A stretch of 6,261 bases of DNA from Lachnospiraceae bacterium (GCA_031285465.1 JAITWD010000230.1:1-6261); one strand, 5' to 3'; shown: positions 1 through 5,877, counted from the stretch's first letter. Translations and numbers: made by a program. The notes: a model not told the origin generated them from the letters alone.

Positions 1-456
1 AAGTATTCCCTTTCAGAAATCGACCATCACAAGTCGGTGACGATGGTGGAAATGGGTGAAAAGGGAACGGTCACCATTAGCGAGTTACCCTTAACACCGC
101 TTCGGGAGATGCGTTTGATCCGTGGTACCTATCAGACGATCATGAAGCGGGACAATTATATCGGAACCAATACCGATGATTATGTTCATATCGTTCTGAC
201 CGACGAAACCGACCAACCGGAGGCGATGGCAAGGCTGCGTCAGGTTTATCCTAATCTGATGCGTCTTACCTATGATAACCGTCGTACTCATGCCGCCGGA
301 TGGGTCAGTCCCAAGACGGTGACCGAAAAGAAATCCCCCACCCGGCATTTTGGGGAATTATTCGAACTGCAAAACGGTCGGCCGATGGCAGAAGAACAGG
401 AGGCATATGTCGAACGGATCTTTCGGGAGATATGGGGGGAGGTAGCCGGCCGATGA
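1..456 (+). CDS. sbcD: SbcD exonuclease subunit, C-terminal part (5' end outside window)
   Basis: This is the last 151 residues of the nuclease subunit of the SbcCD (Mre11-Rad50-like) complex, which cuts DNA hairpins and trims double-strand ends in the cytoplasm. The frame is open from base 1 and begins KYSLSEIDHHKSVTMVEM, typical of the junction after the phosphoesterase domain, so the GTG at 37 is an internal codon and not a start. The metal-binding phosphoesterase motifs lie upstream of the window and cannot be checked. What remains matches the SbcD C-terminal capping domain: the LPLTPLREMR segment, then the YVHIVLTDE strand and the YPNLMRLTYDN segment, and a charged helical tail that in this family contacts SbcC. 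The TGA stop overlaps the ATG of sbcC as ATGA, indicating translational coupling and an sbcDC operon. The identity rests on these motifs plus the adjacent SbcC; the activity itself is not visible here. Confidence 0.93.
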   Translation, partial: KYSLSEIDHHKSVTMVEMGEKGTVTISELPLTPLREMRLIRGTYQTIMKRDNYIGTNTDDYVHIVLTDETDQPEAMARLRQVYPNLMRLTYDNRRTHAAGWVSPKTVTEKKSPTRHFGELFELQNGRPMAEEQEAYVERIFREIWGEVAGR

Positions 457-3296
457 GACCATTACAGATTACCATGTCCGCCTTCGGCTGTTATGCCCGA
501 AAGCAGGTTATTGACTGTACCCAATTGGGCGATGAAGGCCTTTTTTTAATAACCGGCGATACCGGTGCCGGGAAAACCACCATCTTTGATGCGATCACCT
601 TTGCGCTCTACGGGGAGACCAGCGGCGACCAGCGCAAGGCGGAGATGCTACGTAGCAAGTATGCAGAAGCGACGACCGAAACCTTCGTTGAGTTGTCCTT
701 TCTCTATCATGACAAGACCTATCGGATCAAACGTAATCCGACCTACCGGCGCGCCAAGCAGCGGGGGGAGGGGACGACCGAAGAAAAGGCCGATGCCGAG
801 CTTTATCTACCCGATGGACGGGTGATCACCAAGCTACGGGAGGTCAACGCCCGGGTGGAGGAGATACTGGGGATCAACCGGGAACAATTCGTTCAGATCG
901 CCATGATCGCGCAAGGGGAGTTCCTGAAGGTGCTTCATGCTGGCACTGAGGAGCGGATGGAGATCTTCCGCAAGATTTTTCGGACCGATATCTATAAGGA
1001 TTTTCAGGATCGGGTCAAAAAGGAGGCCACGCAGCTACTTAGTGAGATAAAAGAACAGCGGCGTATCTATGAATACAGTCTGGCGGGGATCGTGGTCGCT
1101 GATGGAGACGAAGAAAACCACGGTCAGTGGAGCGAGGCAAAAGCCGGGCGCCTATCAGAAGCGGAGACTGGGCGGTGGCTGGCGCAGATGATCGAAGCCG
1201 ATGACGCCATCCTGACGAATTACCTTGAAGAGATAAGGCAACTGGATGAACGTCTGGGTGAACTCAACCGCCAGGCGGGACAGGCGGAGCAGGACAAGCG
1301 GGCCGCCCAATCCTTACAGACGGCACAGGATCGTTTGCCGGTCGAGATGGCGGCACAGGTGGCGGCGGAGACAGCATTGACCACCTTAAAGACCGGTCTG
1401 CCGGCGATTGAAGCGGCTAAAACAAAGTATGAAGCAATCGGCCGGCTACTTCACAAATATCAGGAATTACATAAATTGCGTGAGCAGATTAAGGCCGATG
1501 AAGGAAAGCAGGCGGAAGAACAACGATTGCTGGTCGGGTTAGAAGCGCAGCAAACCGCCGACAGTGCGGCGTTTGATAAAGCCAGGGCAGAGCTTCGGTT
1601 ATTGGCGGATAATGATGTGAAGGGGGAGAGTCTGCGCAGCCGGCAGGAGGGTCTGACCGTACGGCAGGAGGAACTTGAGCGGTTGGACGGGATGGTTCGG
1701 GAGTATCATAAGCAATGGACGGAGCTTGATGCCGCCCAAACCGATTATCGTCAACGGTCGGAGCAGGCACACATGAAGCGAAACGGCTATGAAACCCTCA
1801 ATCAGGCCTACTTAGATGAACAGGCCGGTGTTCTGGCGGCACGGTTACAGGTCGGACAGCCCTGCCCGGTGTGTGGCGCAACCGACCATCCCCACCTGGC
1901 CGTACTGTCGGATGGGGCGCCGACCAAAGCGGAGCTTGATAGGGCGAAGGCAGCGGTGGAAGCCGCCGAAGCAAAGGTTGCGGCTGCCAGCGCCACCGCC
2001 CATCAACTAAAAGGGCAAAGCGCCCAGACCAAAGCGGAGGTGATCCTACTGGCGGGGCGGCTGCTGGGCGATCGGTCGGAAAATACGATGGGGCATATGG
2101 TGGACGACCGGTCGGACAGCGAGAACTTTGCCTGGTTGCAACCGGTTCTGGCGGTAGCACTATCCGCCAACCAATCCGGTTTGGAGGATATCAATCAACA
2201 ACTTGCCGAGCAGAAGAAAAAAGCTGCCAAGCGACAAGCGCTTGAGGACGACATCCCATTATTGGAGCAGCACCTGCTTAAACTGTCCGAAGAAATTAAT
2301 AATGTGAAGGTGAGGCGGTCAGCCTTGGCGGCGCAATTAGAAGCTAACCGCCAATCAGCCGATCAACAGGCCGCTGAATGCCACTTTGATAATGAAGCCG
2401 CTGCCCGCGCCGAGATGGAGAATCTGCAGAGCATCCAGGTTGATCATGAGAAGGCGTTCCAAAGTGCTCAAATGGTCTTTGATAATGCCCAGGCGATCTG
2501 CGTTAACACCGCGACCGAGATCAAGACCCTGAAAAAACAATTGGCGGACACCATGCAGCTTAATCTGGAGCGTTTGATTCAGGAACGGACCGACACCCAG
2601 GCTCATCGGGATAGGCAAAACGTGATCAATCAAAAGACCATTGCACGCCGGTCGGCTAACGATACGGTCTTAACAGCGGTCACCGGGACGATCCAGAACA
2701 TGGAACGATTGGCGTCGCGTTACCGGTGGCTTAAGGAGGTCGCCGACACTGCCAACGGTGATGTGAGTGGGAAAGAGAAGATAAAGCTGGAAACCTATAT
2801 TCAGGCGGCCTATTTCGATAGGATCATCGCCCGCTCCAATGTACGTCTTTTACAGATGTCTAATAATCAGTATGAATTAAAGCGGCGGGATAGCGGTGGC
2901 AAACAGGGCCAAAGTGGCTTGGATCTCAATGTGATCGATCACTATAACGGTACCGAACGGGATGCCAAAACCCTGTCGGGAGGTGAATCATTCATTGCCG
3001 CCCTGTCACTGGCGCTGGGACTTTCCGATGAGATCCAAGCCAATGCCGGTGGTATCCGCCTGGATGCCATGTTTGTGGATGAGGGCTTTGACTCTCTGGA
3101 TGAGACCAAATTGGCCCAGGCGATCCAGGCACTGACCGGTATTTCGCAAAGCAACCGCCTCATCGGGATCATCTCCCATGTGGCGGGGTTAGAAGAGCGG
3201 ATCGATAAAAAAATCGTGGTGACCAAAGAACGTACCGGCGGAAGCCGGGCGGAGATTATAAGTTACTGTTCACAGGGAACAGTGGCCTGTGAATAG
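453..3296 (+). CDS. sbcC: SbcC, Rad50-like ATPase subunit of the SbcCD nuclease
   Basis: A 947-residue SMC/Rad50-type ATPase that partners SbcD. The ATG at 453 was chosen because it overlaps the sbcD stop, has GGAGG at 438-442, and gives the canonical beginning MRPLQITMSAFGCYA; the frame stays open upstream but only through sbcD. The N-terminal ATPase half holds Walker A GDTGAGKTT (residues 35-43) and the Q-loop Q154 in IAQGEF. A long Glu/Ala/Gln-rich coiled coil runs to the zinc hook CPVC (C471, C474), almost exactly at mid-protein, and back again. The C-terminal half holds the signature LSGGE (841-845), Walker B ending in D876-E877, and H909 of the switch loop, so all catalytic motifs are intact. 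Non-heptad stretches sit around residues 212-245 and 531-575. About ten residues (SYCSQGTVACE) follow the expected last strand and are encoded by an inverted repeat at 3262-3300. Confidence 0.96.
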   Translation: MRPLQITMSAFGCYARKQVIDCTQLGDEGLFLITGDTGAGKTTIFDAITFALYGETSGDQRKAEMLRSKYAEATTETFVELSFLYHDKTYRIKRNPTYRRAKQRGEGTTEEKADAELYLPDGRVITKLREVNARVEEILGINREQFVQIAMIAQGEFLKVLHAGTEERMEIFRKIFRTDIYKDFQDRVKKEATQLLSEIKEQRRIYEYSLAGIVVADGDEENHGQWSEAKAGRLSEAETGRWLAQMIEADDAILTNYLEEIRQLDERLGELNRQAGQAEQDKRAAQSLQTAQDRLPVEMAAQVAAETALTTLKTGLPAIEAAKTKYEAIGRLLHKYQELHKLREQIKADEGKQAEEQRLLVGLEAQQTADSAAFDKARAELRLLADNDVKGESLRSRQEGLTVRQEELERLDGMVREYHKQWTELDAAQTDYRQRSEQAHMKRNGYETLNQAYLDEQAGVLAARLQVGQPCPVCGATDHPHLAVLSDGAPTKAELDRAKAAVEAAEAKVAAASATAHQLKGQSAQTKAEVILLAGRLLGDRSENTMGHMVDDRSDSENFAWLQPVLAVALSANQSGLEDINQQLAEQKKKAAKRQALEDDIPLLEQHLLKLSEEINNVKVRRSALAAQLEANRQSADQQAAECHFDNEAAARAEMENLQSIQVDHEKAFQSAQMVFDNAQAICVNTATEIKTLKKQLADTMQLNLERLIQERTDTQAHRDRQNVINQKTIARRSANDTVLTAVTGTIQNMERLASRYRWLKEVADTANGDVSGKEKIKLETYIQAAYFDRIIARSNVRLLQMSNNQYELKRRDSGGKQGQSGLDLNVIDHYNGTERDAKTLSGGESFIAALSLALGLSDEIQANAGGIRLDAMFVDEGFDSLDETKLAQAIQALTGISQSNRLIGIISHVAGLEERIDKKIVVTKERTGGSRAEIISYCSQGTVACE

Positions 3297-3300
3297 TAAC
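3262..3300. repeat. 15-bp-arm inverted repeat spanning the sbcC stop codon
   Basis: Arms 3262-3276 (GTTACTGTTCACAGG) and 3286-3300 (CCTGTGAATAGTAAC) are complementary at 14 of 15 positions, the exception being a G-U pair in RNA, around a 9-nt loop. The left arm can instead fold locally: CTGTTC at 3266-3271 pairs with GAACAG at 3277-3282. The sbcC stop (3294-3296) lies in the right arm. A small AT-rich hairpin follows directly (GATTAT 3301-3306 with ATAATC 3312-3317). There is no U-tract, so this is not a standard intrinsic terminator, although it could protect the 3' end of the sbcDC transcript. It may be a dispersed palindromic element; that is inference. Confidence 0.7.
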
Positions 3301-3338
3301 GATTATTTCGGATAATCACGATCGCCAGACGGTTTCGC

Positions 3339-3367
3339 TTGAAAGCAGGGGCGTTTTGGGCTATAAT
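3339..3367 (+). promoter_or_regulatory. Sigma-A type promoter for pta
   Basis: TTGAAA at 3339-3344 and a perfect TATAAT at 3362-3367 are separated by exactly 17 bp. Transcription would start near 3374, leaving a leader of about 20 nt that contains GGGAGG at 3383-3388, seven bases before the pta ATG. The position just after the sbcC hairpins fits pta being its own transcription unit. Confidence 0.8.
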
Positions 3368-3395
3368 TTGGGTAGCAAAATTGGGAGGTAATATA

Positions 3396-4403
3396 ATGGC
3401 ATCTTTATATATTGAAAATATCAAGGATAAAGCCCGGATGGATAAGAAGCGGATCGTCCTGCCTGAAACGACCGACAAGCGGACCCTGATCGCCGCCTCA
3501 CATATTCTGGCAGAGGGGATCGCTGAGATTGTCATGATCGGTAATGAAGAAAAGATCATGGACGGTGCAACCTGGCTGGAAATAGAGTTGGATGGTGCGA
3601 TCATCGTTAATCCGGCGACCTGTGACCGGTTGGAGGAATATGTCGAGCTATTATACGAAACGAGAAAATCCAAGGGTATGACGGTTGAACGTGCCCGCGA
3701 AATCTTACTGACCGATTATCTAACCTTTGGAGTGGTGATGGTTAAAGCCAATCATGCCGACGGGATGGTGGCGGGAGCCTGTCACGCGACCGCCGATACC
3801 TTGCGTCCGGCATTACAAATATTAAAGACTGCACCGGGGGTTAAGCTGGTGTCCGGGTTTTTCCTGATGTGCTGTCCGGGCAGTCCCTATGGTGAAGAGG
3901 GGACCTTCTTATTTGCCGACTGCGGTTTGAATCAGGATCCTACGGCAGAGGAATTGGCGGCGATCGCCGATACCTCAGCGAAAAGCTTCAAAAGCCTCGT
4001 CGGTGCCAAACCGGTTATTGCAATGTTATCCCATTCCACCAAAGGCAGTGCGAAGCATCCCCTGGTGGACAAGATGGTGGAAGCGACCAGGATTGCCCAC
4101 GAACAGTATCCTCATCTTTGTATTGACGGCGAATTACAGCCCGATGCGGCGCTGGTGCCCCTGATCGCCAAGACCAAGGCACCCGGCAGTGAGGTGGCAG
4201 GCAAGGCAAACGTGCTGGTTTTCCCCAATCTGGACTGTGGCAATATCGGCTATAAGCTGGTTCAGCGTTTGGGTAATGCGGAAGCCTATGGACCGATGCT
4301 GCAGGGCATTGCCAAACCGGTGAATGATCTGTCGCGCGGGTGCTCATGGCAGGATATCGTTGGTGTGGTCGCCCTGACCGCCGTACAGGCGCAGTTGCAG
4401 TAG
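3396..4403 (+). CDS. pta: Phosphate acetyltransferase (phosphotransacetylase)
   Basis: A 335-residue cytoplasmic enzyme that interconverts acetyl-CoA plus phosphate with acetyl phosphate plus CoA, the first half of the acetate/ATP-forming route. The length fits the short single-domain Pta of Firmicutes, without the N-terminal DRTGG extension of enterobacterial Pta. Visible family blocks are KKRIVLPETTDKRTL (17-31), NHADGMVAGACHATADTLRP (119-138), SHSTKGSAKH (212-221), DGELQPDAAL (244-253), NVLVFPNLDCGNIGYKLVQR (272-291) and DLSRGCSWQDIV (311-322). S313, R314 and D320 have the spacing of the active-site Ser309, Arg310 and Asp316 described for Methanosarcina thermophila Pta. The ATG at 3396 was chosen over upstream in-frame codons because it has an ideal GGGAGG seven bases away and follows the promoter. 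The usual partner ackA is not adjacent. The last codons form the first unit of a tandem repeat. A phosphate butyryltransferase is less likely given these motifs. Confidence 0.95.
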   Translation: MASLYIENIKDKARMDKKRIVLPETTDKRTLIAASHILAEGIAEIVMIGNEEKIMDGATWLEIELDGAIIVNPATCDRLEEYVELLYETRKSKGMTVERAREILLTDYLTFGVVMVKANHADGMVAGACHATADTLRPALQILKTAPGVKLVSGFFLMCCPGSPYGEEGTFLFADCGLNQDPTAEELAAIADTSAKSFKSLVGAKPVIAMLSHSTKGSAKHPLVDKMVEATRIAHEQYPHLCIDGELQPDAALVPLIAKTKAPGSEVAGKANVLVFPNLDCGNIGYKLVQRLGNAEAYGPMLQGIAKPVNDLSRGCSWQDIVGVVALTAVQAQLQ

Positions 4404-4459
4404 TGGAACAGTTGCAGTAATAGAGCAGTTGCAGTAGTGAAGCAGTTGCAGTAAAACGA
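4392..4459 (+). repeat. 17-bp tandem repeat starting inside the pta stop region
   Basis: Four consecutive 17-bp units start at 4392, 4409, 4426 and 4443, each opening with the same 11 bases CAGTTGCAGTA; the last six bases of each unit vary and the fourth is the most degenerate. The first unit encodes the last three Pta residues (QLQ) and supplies the TAG stop. Because 17 is not a multiple of three, the later copies lie in shifting frames and are non-coding. The array looks like slippage expansion of the 3' end of pta. Confidence 0.85.
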
Positions 4460-4541
4460 AAAAAGCAAGAGAGCCAAAAGACAAATAAGCCCAAAAGCAA
4501 GAACGCTAAAAAGCAAATAAACAAAAGCAAATAAATATTTA
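4455..4541. other. T-poor, A-rich spacer with AAAAGCAA repeats
   Basis: Between the tandem repeat and the yceD promoter the plus strand is almost free of T (four in 4455-4535) and rich in A. AAAAGCAA recurs at 4461, 4493, 4509 and 4523, and the 13-mer AAAAGCAAATAAA occurs twice in direct repeat (4509-4521 and 4523-4535). No credible gene was found in either direction. The A-rich stretch immediately upstream of the -35 box could act as an UP-like element for the yceD promoter, which is inference. Confidence 0.6.
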
Positions 4542-4570
4542 TTGACAAACAAGGTATCGGTAAGTATAAT
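4542..4570 (+). promoter_or_regulatory. Consensus sigma-A promoter for yceD-rpmF
   Basis: TTGACA at 4542-4547 and TATAAT at 4565-4570 are both perfect matches with an exact 17-bp spacer, so this should be a very strong constitutive promoter, fitting for a ribosomal protein operon. The start point would be near 4577, giving a leader of about 36 nt. Confidence 0.88.
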
Positions 4571-4577
4571 TGTTTAA

Positions 4578-4600
4578 GTGTGGGTAAAGTGTAACCACAT
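4578..4600 (+). promoter_or_regulatory. Small leader hairpin before yceD
   Basis: GTGTGG at 4578-4583 can pair with CCACAT at 4595-4600 (five Watson-Crick pairs and one G-U) around an 11-nt loop. It would lie at the very 5' end of the predicted transcript and ends one base before AGGAG at 4602-4606. It may stabilise the mRNA or tune ribosome access; no known regulatory leader was recognised. Confidence 0.35.
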
Positions 4601-4612
4601 CAGGAGATTGTG

Positions 4613-5155
4613 ATGTTGATAAACTTGACCGAACTGTTTAATTCCCCAGGTAAGAAGCAGGAAATATCCTTTCCGCTTTCGACCGAGCCGATCCATTATG
4701 GTGGTGAGGAGTATCGCATCGAAGGGCAACCGGAGGCGGTCGTCACCCTGACCAATCTGGATAGCCGGAAGGTATTGGTTCAGGGACAGGTATCGATTGA
4801 ACTTAAGACGGTGTGTGACCGATGTCTTAAGGCGGTGACGGTACCGATCCGACTGGATTTCACCCATGAGGTGAGTGCACCGGATACATCCGGTAAAGAG
4901 AAGATGGATGAGGATGATCAGGAGGATGAAACCTTCATGGAAGGATATGAACTCCATCTTAGTGAACTGATCAACAACGAACTGTTGTTACAGATACCGG
5001 TAAAGGTTTTATGTCGGGAAGAATGTCAGGGATTGTGTCCGGTTTGCGGGCAGGATTTGAATGAAGGTGAGTGCGGTTGTGACCGGTTTGTACCCGATCC
5101 GCGATGGTCGGCCCTTCAAGGATTATTTGGTTCTGAAGTATCTGATGCTGAGTAG
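4613..5155 (+). CDS. yceD: DUF177 / YceD family zinc-ribbon-like protein
   Basis: A 180-residue soluble protein of the YceD (DUF177) family, found next to rpmF across bacteria and linked in the literature to 23S rRNA accumulation; the biochemical role is not settled. The sequence shows the two family cysteine blocks: CDRC (C68, C71), and a C-terminal cluster C134, C138, C142, C145, C154 and C156 within CREECQGLCPVCGQDLNEGE, which probably binds zinc. An acidic low-complexity linker (MDEDDQEDE, 98-106) separates them. The conserved tail DPRWSALQGLF (162-172) is typical. The ATG at 4613 is preferred over the GTG at 4610 because AGGAG at 4602-4606 lies six bases from the ATG but only three from the GTG. 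It is the first gene of a two-gene unit with rpmF, 72 bp downstream. Confidence 0.88.
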   Translation: MLINLTELFNSPGKKQEISFPLSTEPIHYGGEEYRIEGQPEAVVTLTNLDSRKVLVQGQVSIELKTVCDRCLKAVTVPIRLDFTHEVSAPDTSGKEKMDEDDQEDETFMEGYELHLSELINNELLLQIPVKVLCREECQGLCPVCGQDLNEGECGCDRFVPDPRWSALQGLFGSEVSDAE

Positions 5156-5213
5156 TAGATCGTGATAATAATGACCGTAATTAGCAGATGATTCAGATAT
5201 ATATGATGCACAT

Positions 5214-5223
5214 AAGGAGGTGA
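5214..5223 (+). promoter_or_regulatory. Full-length Shine-Dalgarno of rpmF
   Basis: AAGGAGGTGA matches the 16S anti-Shine-Dalgarno along ten bases, with GGAGG ending seven bases before the ATG at 5228. It is the longest match in the window and fixes the rpmF start, in keeping with high expression of a ribosomal protein. Confidence 0.85.
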
Positions 5224-5227
5224 GAAA

Positions 5228-5407
5228 ATGTCAATCTGTCCTAAAAATAAATCTTCTAAAGGTAGAAGAGATAAGCGAAGAGCCAATTGGAAAATGAGTG
5301 CCCCCACATTGGTAAAGTGCAGTAAGTGTGGTGCCTTAATGATGCCTCACCGGGTTTGCAAAGCATGTGGCTCGTACAATAAAAGAGAAATCATCAATAT
5401 GGATTGA
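5228..5407 (+). CDS. rpmF: Large-subunit ribosomal protein bL32
   Basis: A 59-residue basic protein of the 50S ribosomal subunit. The N-terminal block CPKNKSSKGRRDKRRANWK is the rRNA-binding signature of bL32, followed by SAPTLVKCSKCGALMMPHRV. Four cysteines (C31, C34, C44, C47) form two CxxC pairs, so this is the zinc-binding form, not the cysteine-free form some bacteria switch to under zinc limitation. The length is normal for the family and the ATG is fixed by the very strong Shine-Dalgarno. The gene follows yceD by 72 bp with no obvious promoter or terminator between them, so the two are probably cotranscribed from 4542-4570. A weak inverted repeat (TTGATC 5404-5409 with GATCAA 5417-5422) overlaps the stop codon. 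Confidence 0.97.
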   Translation: MSICPKNKSSKGRRDKRRANWKMSAPTLVKCSKCGALMMPHRVCKACGSYNKREIINMD

Positions 5408-5450
5408 TCGTAATCGGATCAACCATGATCGGAATGATACCCGGAAGTTG

Positions 5451-5471
5451 CTTTGGAGAGTACCTTCAAAG
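5451..5471 (+). repeat. Imperfect hairpin downstream of rpmF
   Basis: CTTTGGAG (5451-5458) pairs with CTTCAAAG (5464-5471), eight pairs including one G-U, around a five-base loop. There is no T-run after it. It is the first clear hairpin in the series that follows rpmF. Confidence 0.5.
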
Positions 5472-5516
5472 AATAAGGAGACAGTGTTTGCCTTCAATCT
5501 GGTATCGCAGTGTTAG

Positions 5517-5541
5517 TTTGAAAAATCTATGATTTTTCAAA
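5517..5541. repeat. Perfect 11-bp palindrome with 3-nt loop
   Basis: TTTGAAAAATC (5517-5527), loop TAT, then GATTTTTCAAA (5531-5541): a perfect 11-bp stem, followed by the T-rich TCTTTATTTAG. It could act as a weak early terminator for rpmF mRNA or be one half of a mobile palindromic element with the hairpin 15 bases downstream. Confidence 0.7.
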
Positions 5542-5555
5542 TCTTTATTTAGCAG

Positions 5556-5578
5556 TTTCGCAGATGAAATCTGCGAAA
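5556..5578. repeat. Perfect 10-bp palindrome with GAA loop
   Basis: TTTCGCAGAT (5556-5565), loop GAA, then ATCTGCGAAA (5569-5578). GCA at 5552-5554 and TGC at 5579-5581 extend the stem past a single bulged G. No T-tract follows, so it does not look like a terminator. Its similar size and three-base loop suggest it forms a pair with the 5517-5541 hairpin. Confidence 0.7.
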
Positions 5579-5600
5579 TGCATGGGGATTAGTATGAATA

Positions 5601-5636
5601 TAACCGTCACAGTTGCGATGTGGCGGTTACTTTTTT
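5601..5636 (+). terminator. Rho-independent terminator of the yceD-rpmF unit
   Basis: TAACCGTCAC (5601-5610) pairs with GTGGCGGTTA (5620-5629), ten pairs with one G-U, around a nine-base loop, followed by C and six T at 5631-5636. This is the best intrinsic terminator on the plus strand. It lies about 190 bases after the rpmF stop and just beyond the 3' end of the minus-strand toxin-like ORF, so the two transcripts converge here. On the minus strand the hairpin is preceded by an A-run and followed by only a weak T-rich stretch. Confidence 0.82.
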
Positions 5637-5639
5637 CCG

Positions 5640-5855
5640 TTATAGATTTATCTGAATAAGCATAATTGTTCGGTAGGTCTGTGCATTTACTGCACAGACC
5701 GTAAGAAAACTTTGTATAGGAAGTGAAAATCCCATCACCGAAGGTGACTTTAATGGATTTTCATCATAACTATGAAGGTACTGAATAGTTATGAACAAAC
5801 CTATAATGGCGACAATAAGTATACAAAATTGGAACATCTCCGCATATGTAACCAT
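5640..5855 (-). CDS. Small membrane peptide, holin-like type I toxin family (tentative, possibly altered 3' part)
   Basis: A 71-residue minus-strand ORF starting at 5855 behind a strong Shine-Dalgarno (GGAGG at 5866-5862, six bases from the ATG). Its start MVTYAEMFQFCILIVAI, with one hydrophobic segment at about residues 8-26, resembles the short Firmicutes holin-like toxins (Hol_Tox; TxpA/BsrG-like), which insert in the membrane and are silenced by an antisense RNA. Family members are usually around 30-40 residues with a lysine-rich end. Here the frame continues for 45 residues through three inverted repeats (5764-5794, 5724-5763, 5676-5700) into sequence with no family feel, so the 3' part may come from inserted palindromes or a lost stop. 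An extended -10 promoter lies upstream at 5936-5964. The family resemblance is from memory; the start and hydrophobic helix are seen directly. It could also be a decayed copy. Confidence 0.55.
   Translation of the reverse strand: MVTYAEMFQFCILIVAIIGLFITIQYLHSYDENPLKSPSVMGFSLPIQSFLTVCAVNAQTYRTIMLIQINL
5676..5700. repeat. Perfect 10-bp inverted repeat inside the toxin-like ORF
   Basis: GGTCTGTGCA (5676-5685) and TGCACAGACC (5691-5700) pair perfectly around TTTAC. It is the most GC-rich hairpin of the group and has no T-run on either side, so it is not an intrinsic terminator. On the minus strand it encodes the segment around CAVNAQT of the small ORF. Confidence 0.75.
5724..5763. repeat. Nested inverted repeat inside the toxin-like ORF
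   Basis: An outer stem TGAAAATCC (5724-5732) with GGATTTTCA (5755-5763) is perfect over nine pairs and continues two more pairs past a bulged C at 5733. A smaller stem TCACC (5735-5739) with GGTGA (5743-5747) sits inside around GAA; the T at 5735 can belong to only one of the two stems. It abuts the next inverted repeat with no gap. Confidence 0.7.
5764..5794. repeat. Perfect 10-bp inverted repeat at the end of the toxin-like hydrophobic helix
   Basis: TCATAACTAT (5764-5773) pairs perfectly with ATAGTTATGA (5785-5794) around an 11-base loop. On the minus strand it begins in codon 21 of the small ORF, close to where the family-like sequence ends, and so marks a possible junction. Confidence 0.7.
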
Positions 5856-5860
5856 CGCAT

Positions 5861-5876
5861 CCCTCCTTTCGGAAGG
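5861..5876 (-). promoter_or_regulatory. Shine-Dalgarno of the toxin-like gene, able to hide in a hairpin
   Basis: On the minus strand CCTTC (5876-5872), loop CGAAA, then GGAGG (5866-5862) form five pairs including one G-U, burying the ribosome binding site six bases before the ATG. The same GAGGG can also pair with the leader arm CCCTCT at 5903-5898. Hidden ribosome binding sites are common in type I toxin mRNAs, so this supports the toxin reading. Confidence 0.5.
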
Positions 5877-5877
5877 T

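Noticed and set aside
300..452. Upstream in-frame extension of sbcC from 300
   Set aside because: It overlaps sbcD by about 150 bases, and the canonical SbcC N-terminus and ATGA junction are at 453.
37..456. GTG at 37 as the start of a separate 139-residue protein
   Set aside because: The frame is open back to base 1 with SbcD-like sequence, so this is an internal codon of a truncated sbcD.
4392..4459. CRISPR array
   Set aside because: The period is only 17 bp with 11-bp identical cores and no spacers; it is a simple tandem repeat.
4015..4552. Two minus-strand ORFs of 177 and 88 codons antisense to the 3' end of pta
   Set aside because: They are shadows of pta and of the tandem repeat (giving Tyr-Cys-Asn-Cys-like strings) and lack convincing ribosome binding sites.
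4574..4957. Minus-strand ORF of 127 codons opposite yceD
   Set aside because: It is antisense to the conserved yceD frame and has no family features or ribosome binding site.
5475..5532. AAGGAG followed by a 14-codon TTG-start ORF (5488) or a 10-codon GTG-start ORF (5484)
   Set aside because: Rare start codons, very short, and for the GTG the spacing is only three bases; the TTG ORF ends inside the 5517-5541 palindrome. Not enough to call a gene.
5594..5659. Plus-strand 21-codon ORF beginning MNITVTVAMW
   Set aside because: It runs straight through the terminator stem and its T-tract, has no good Shine-Dalgarno, and is best explained as a chance reading of the hairpin.
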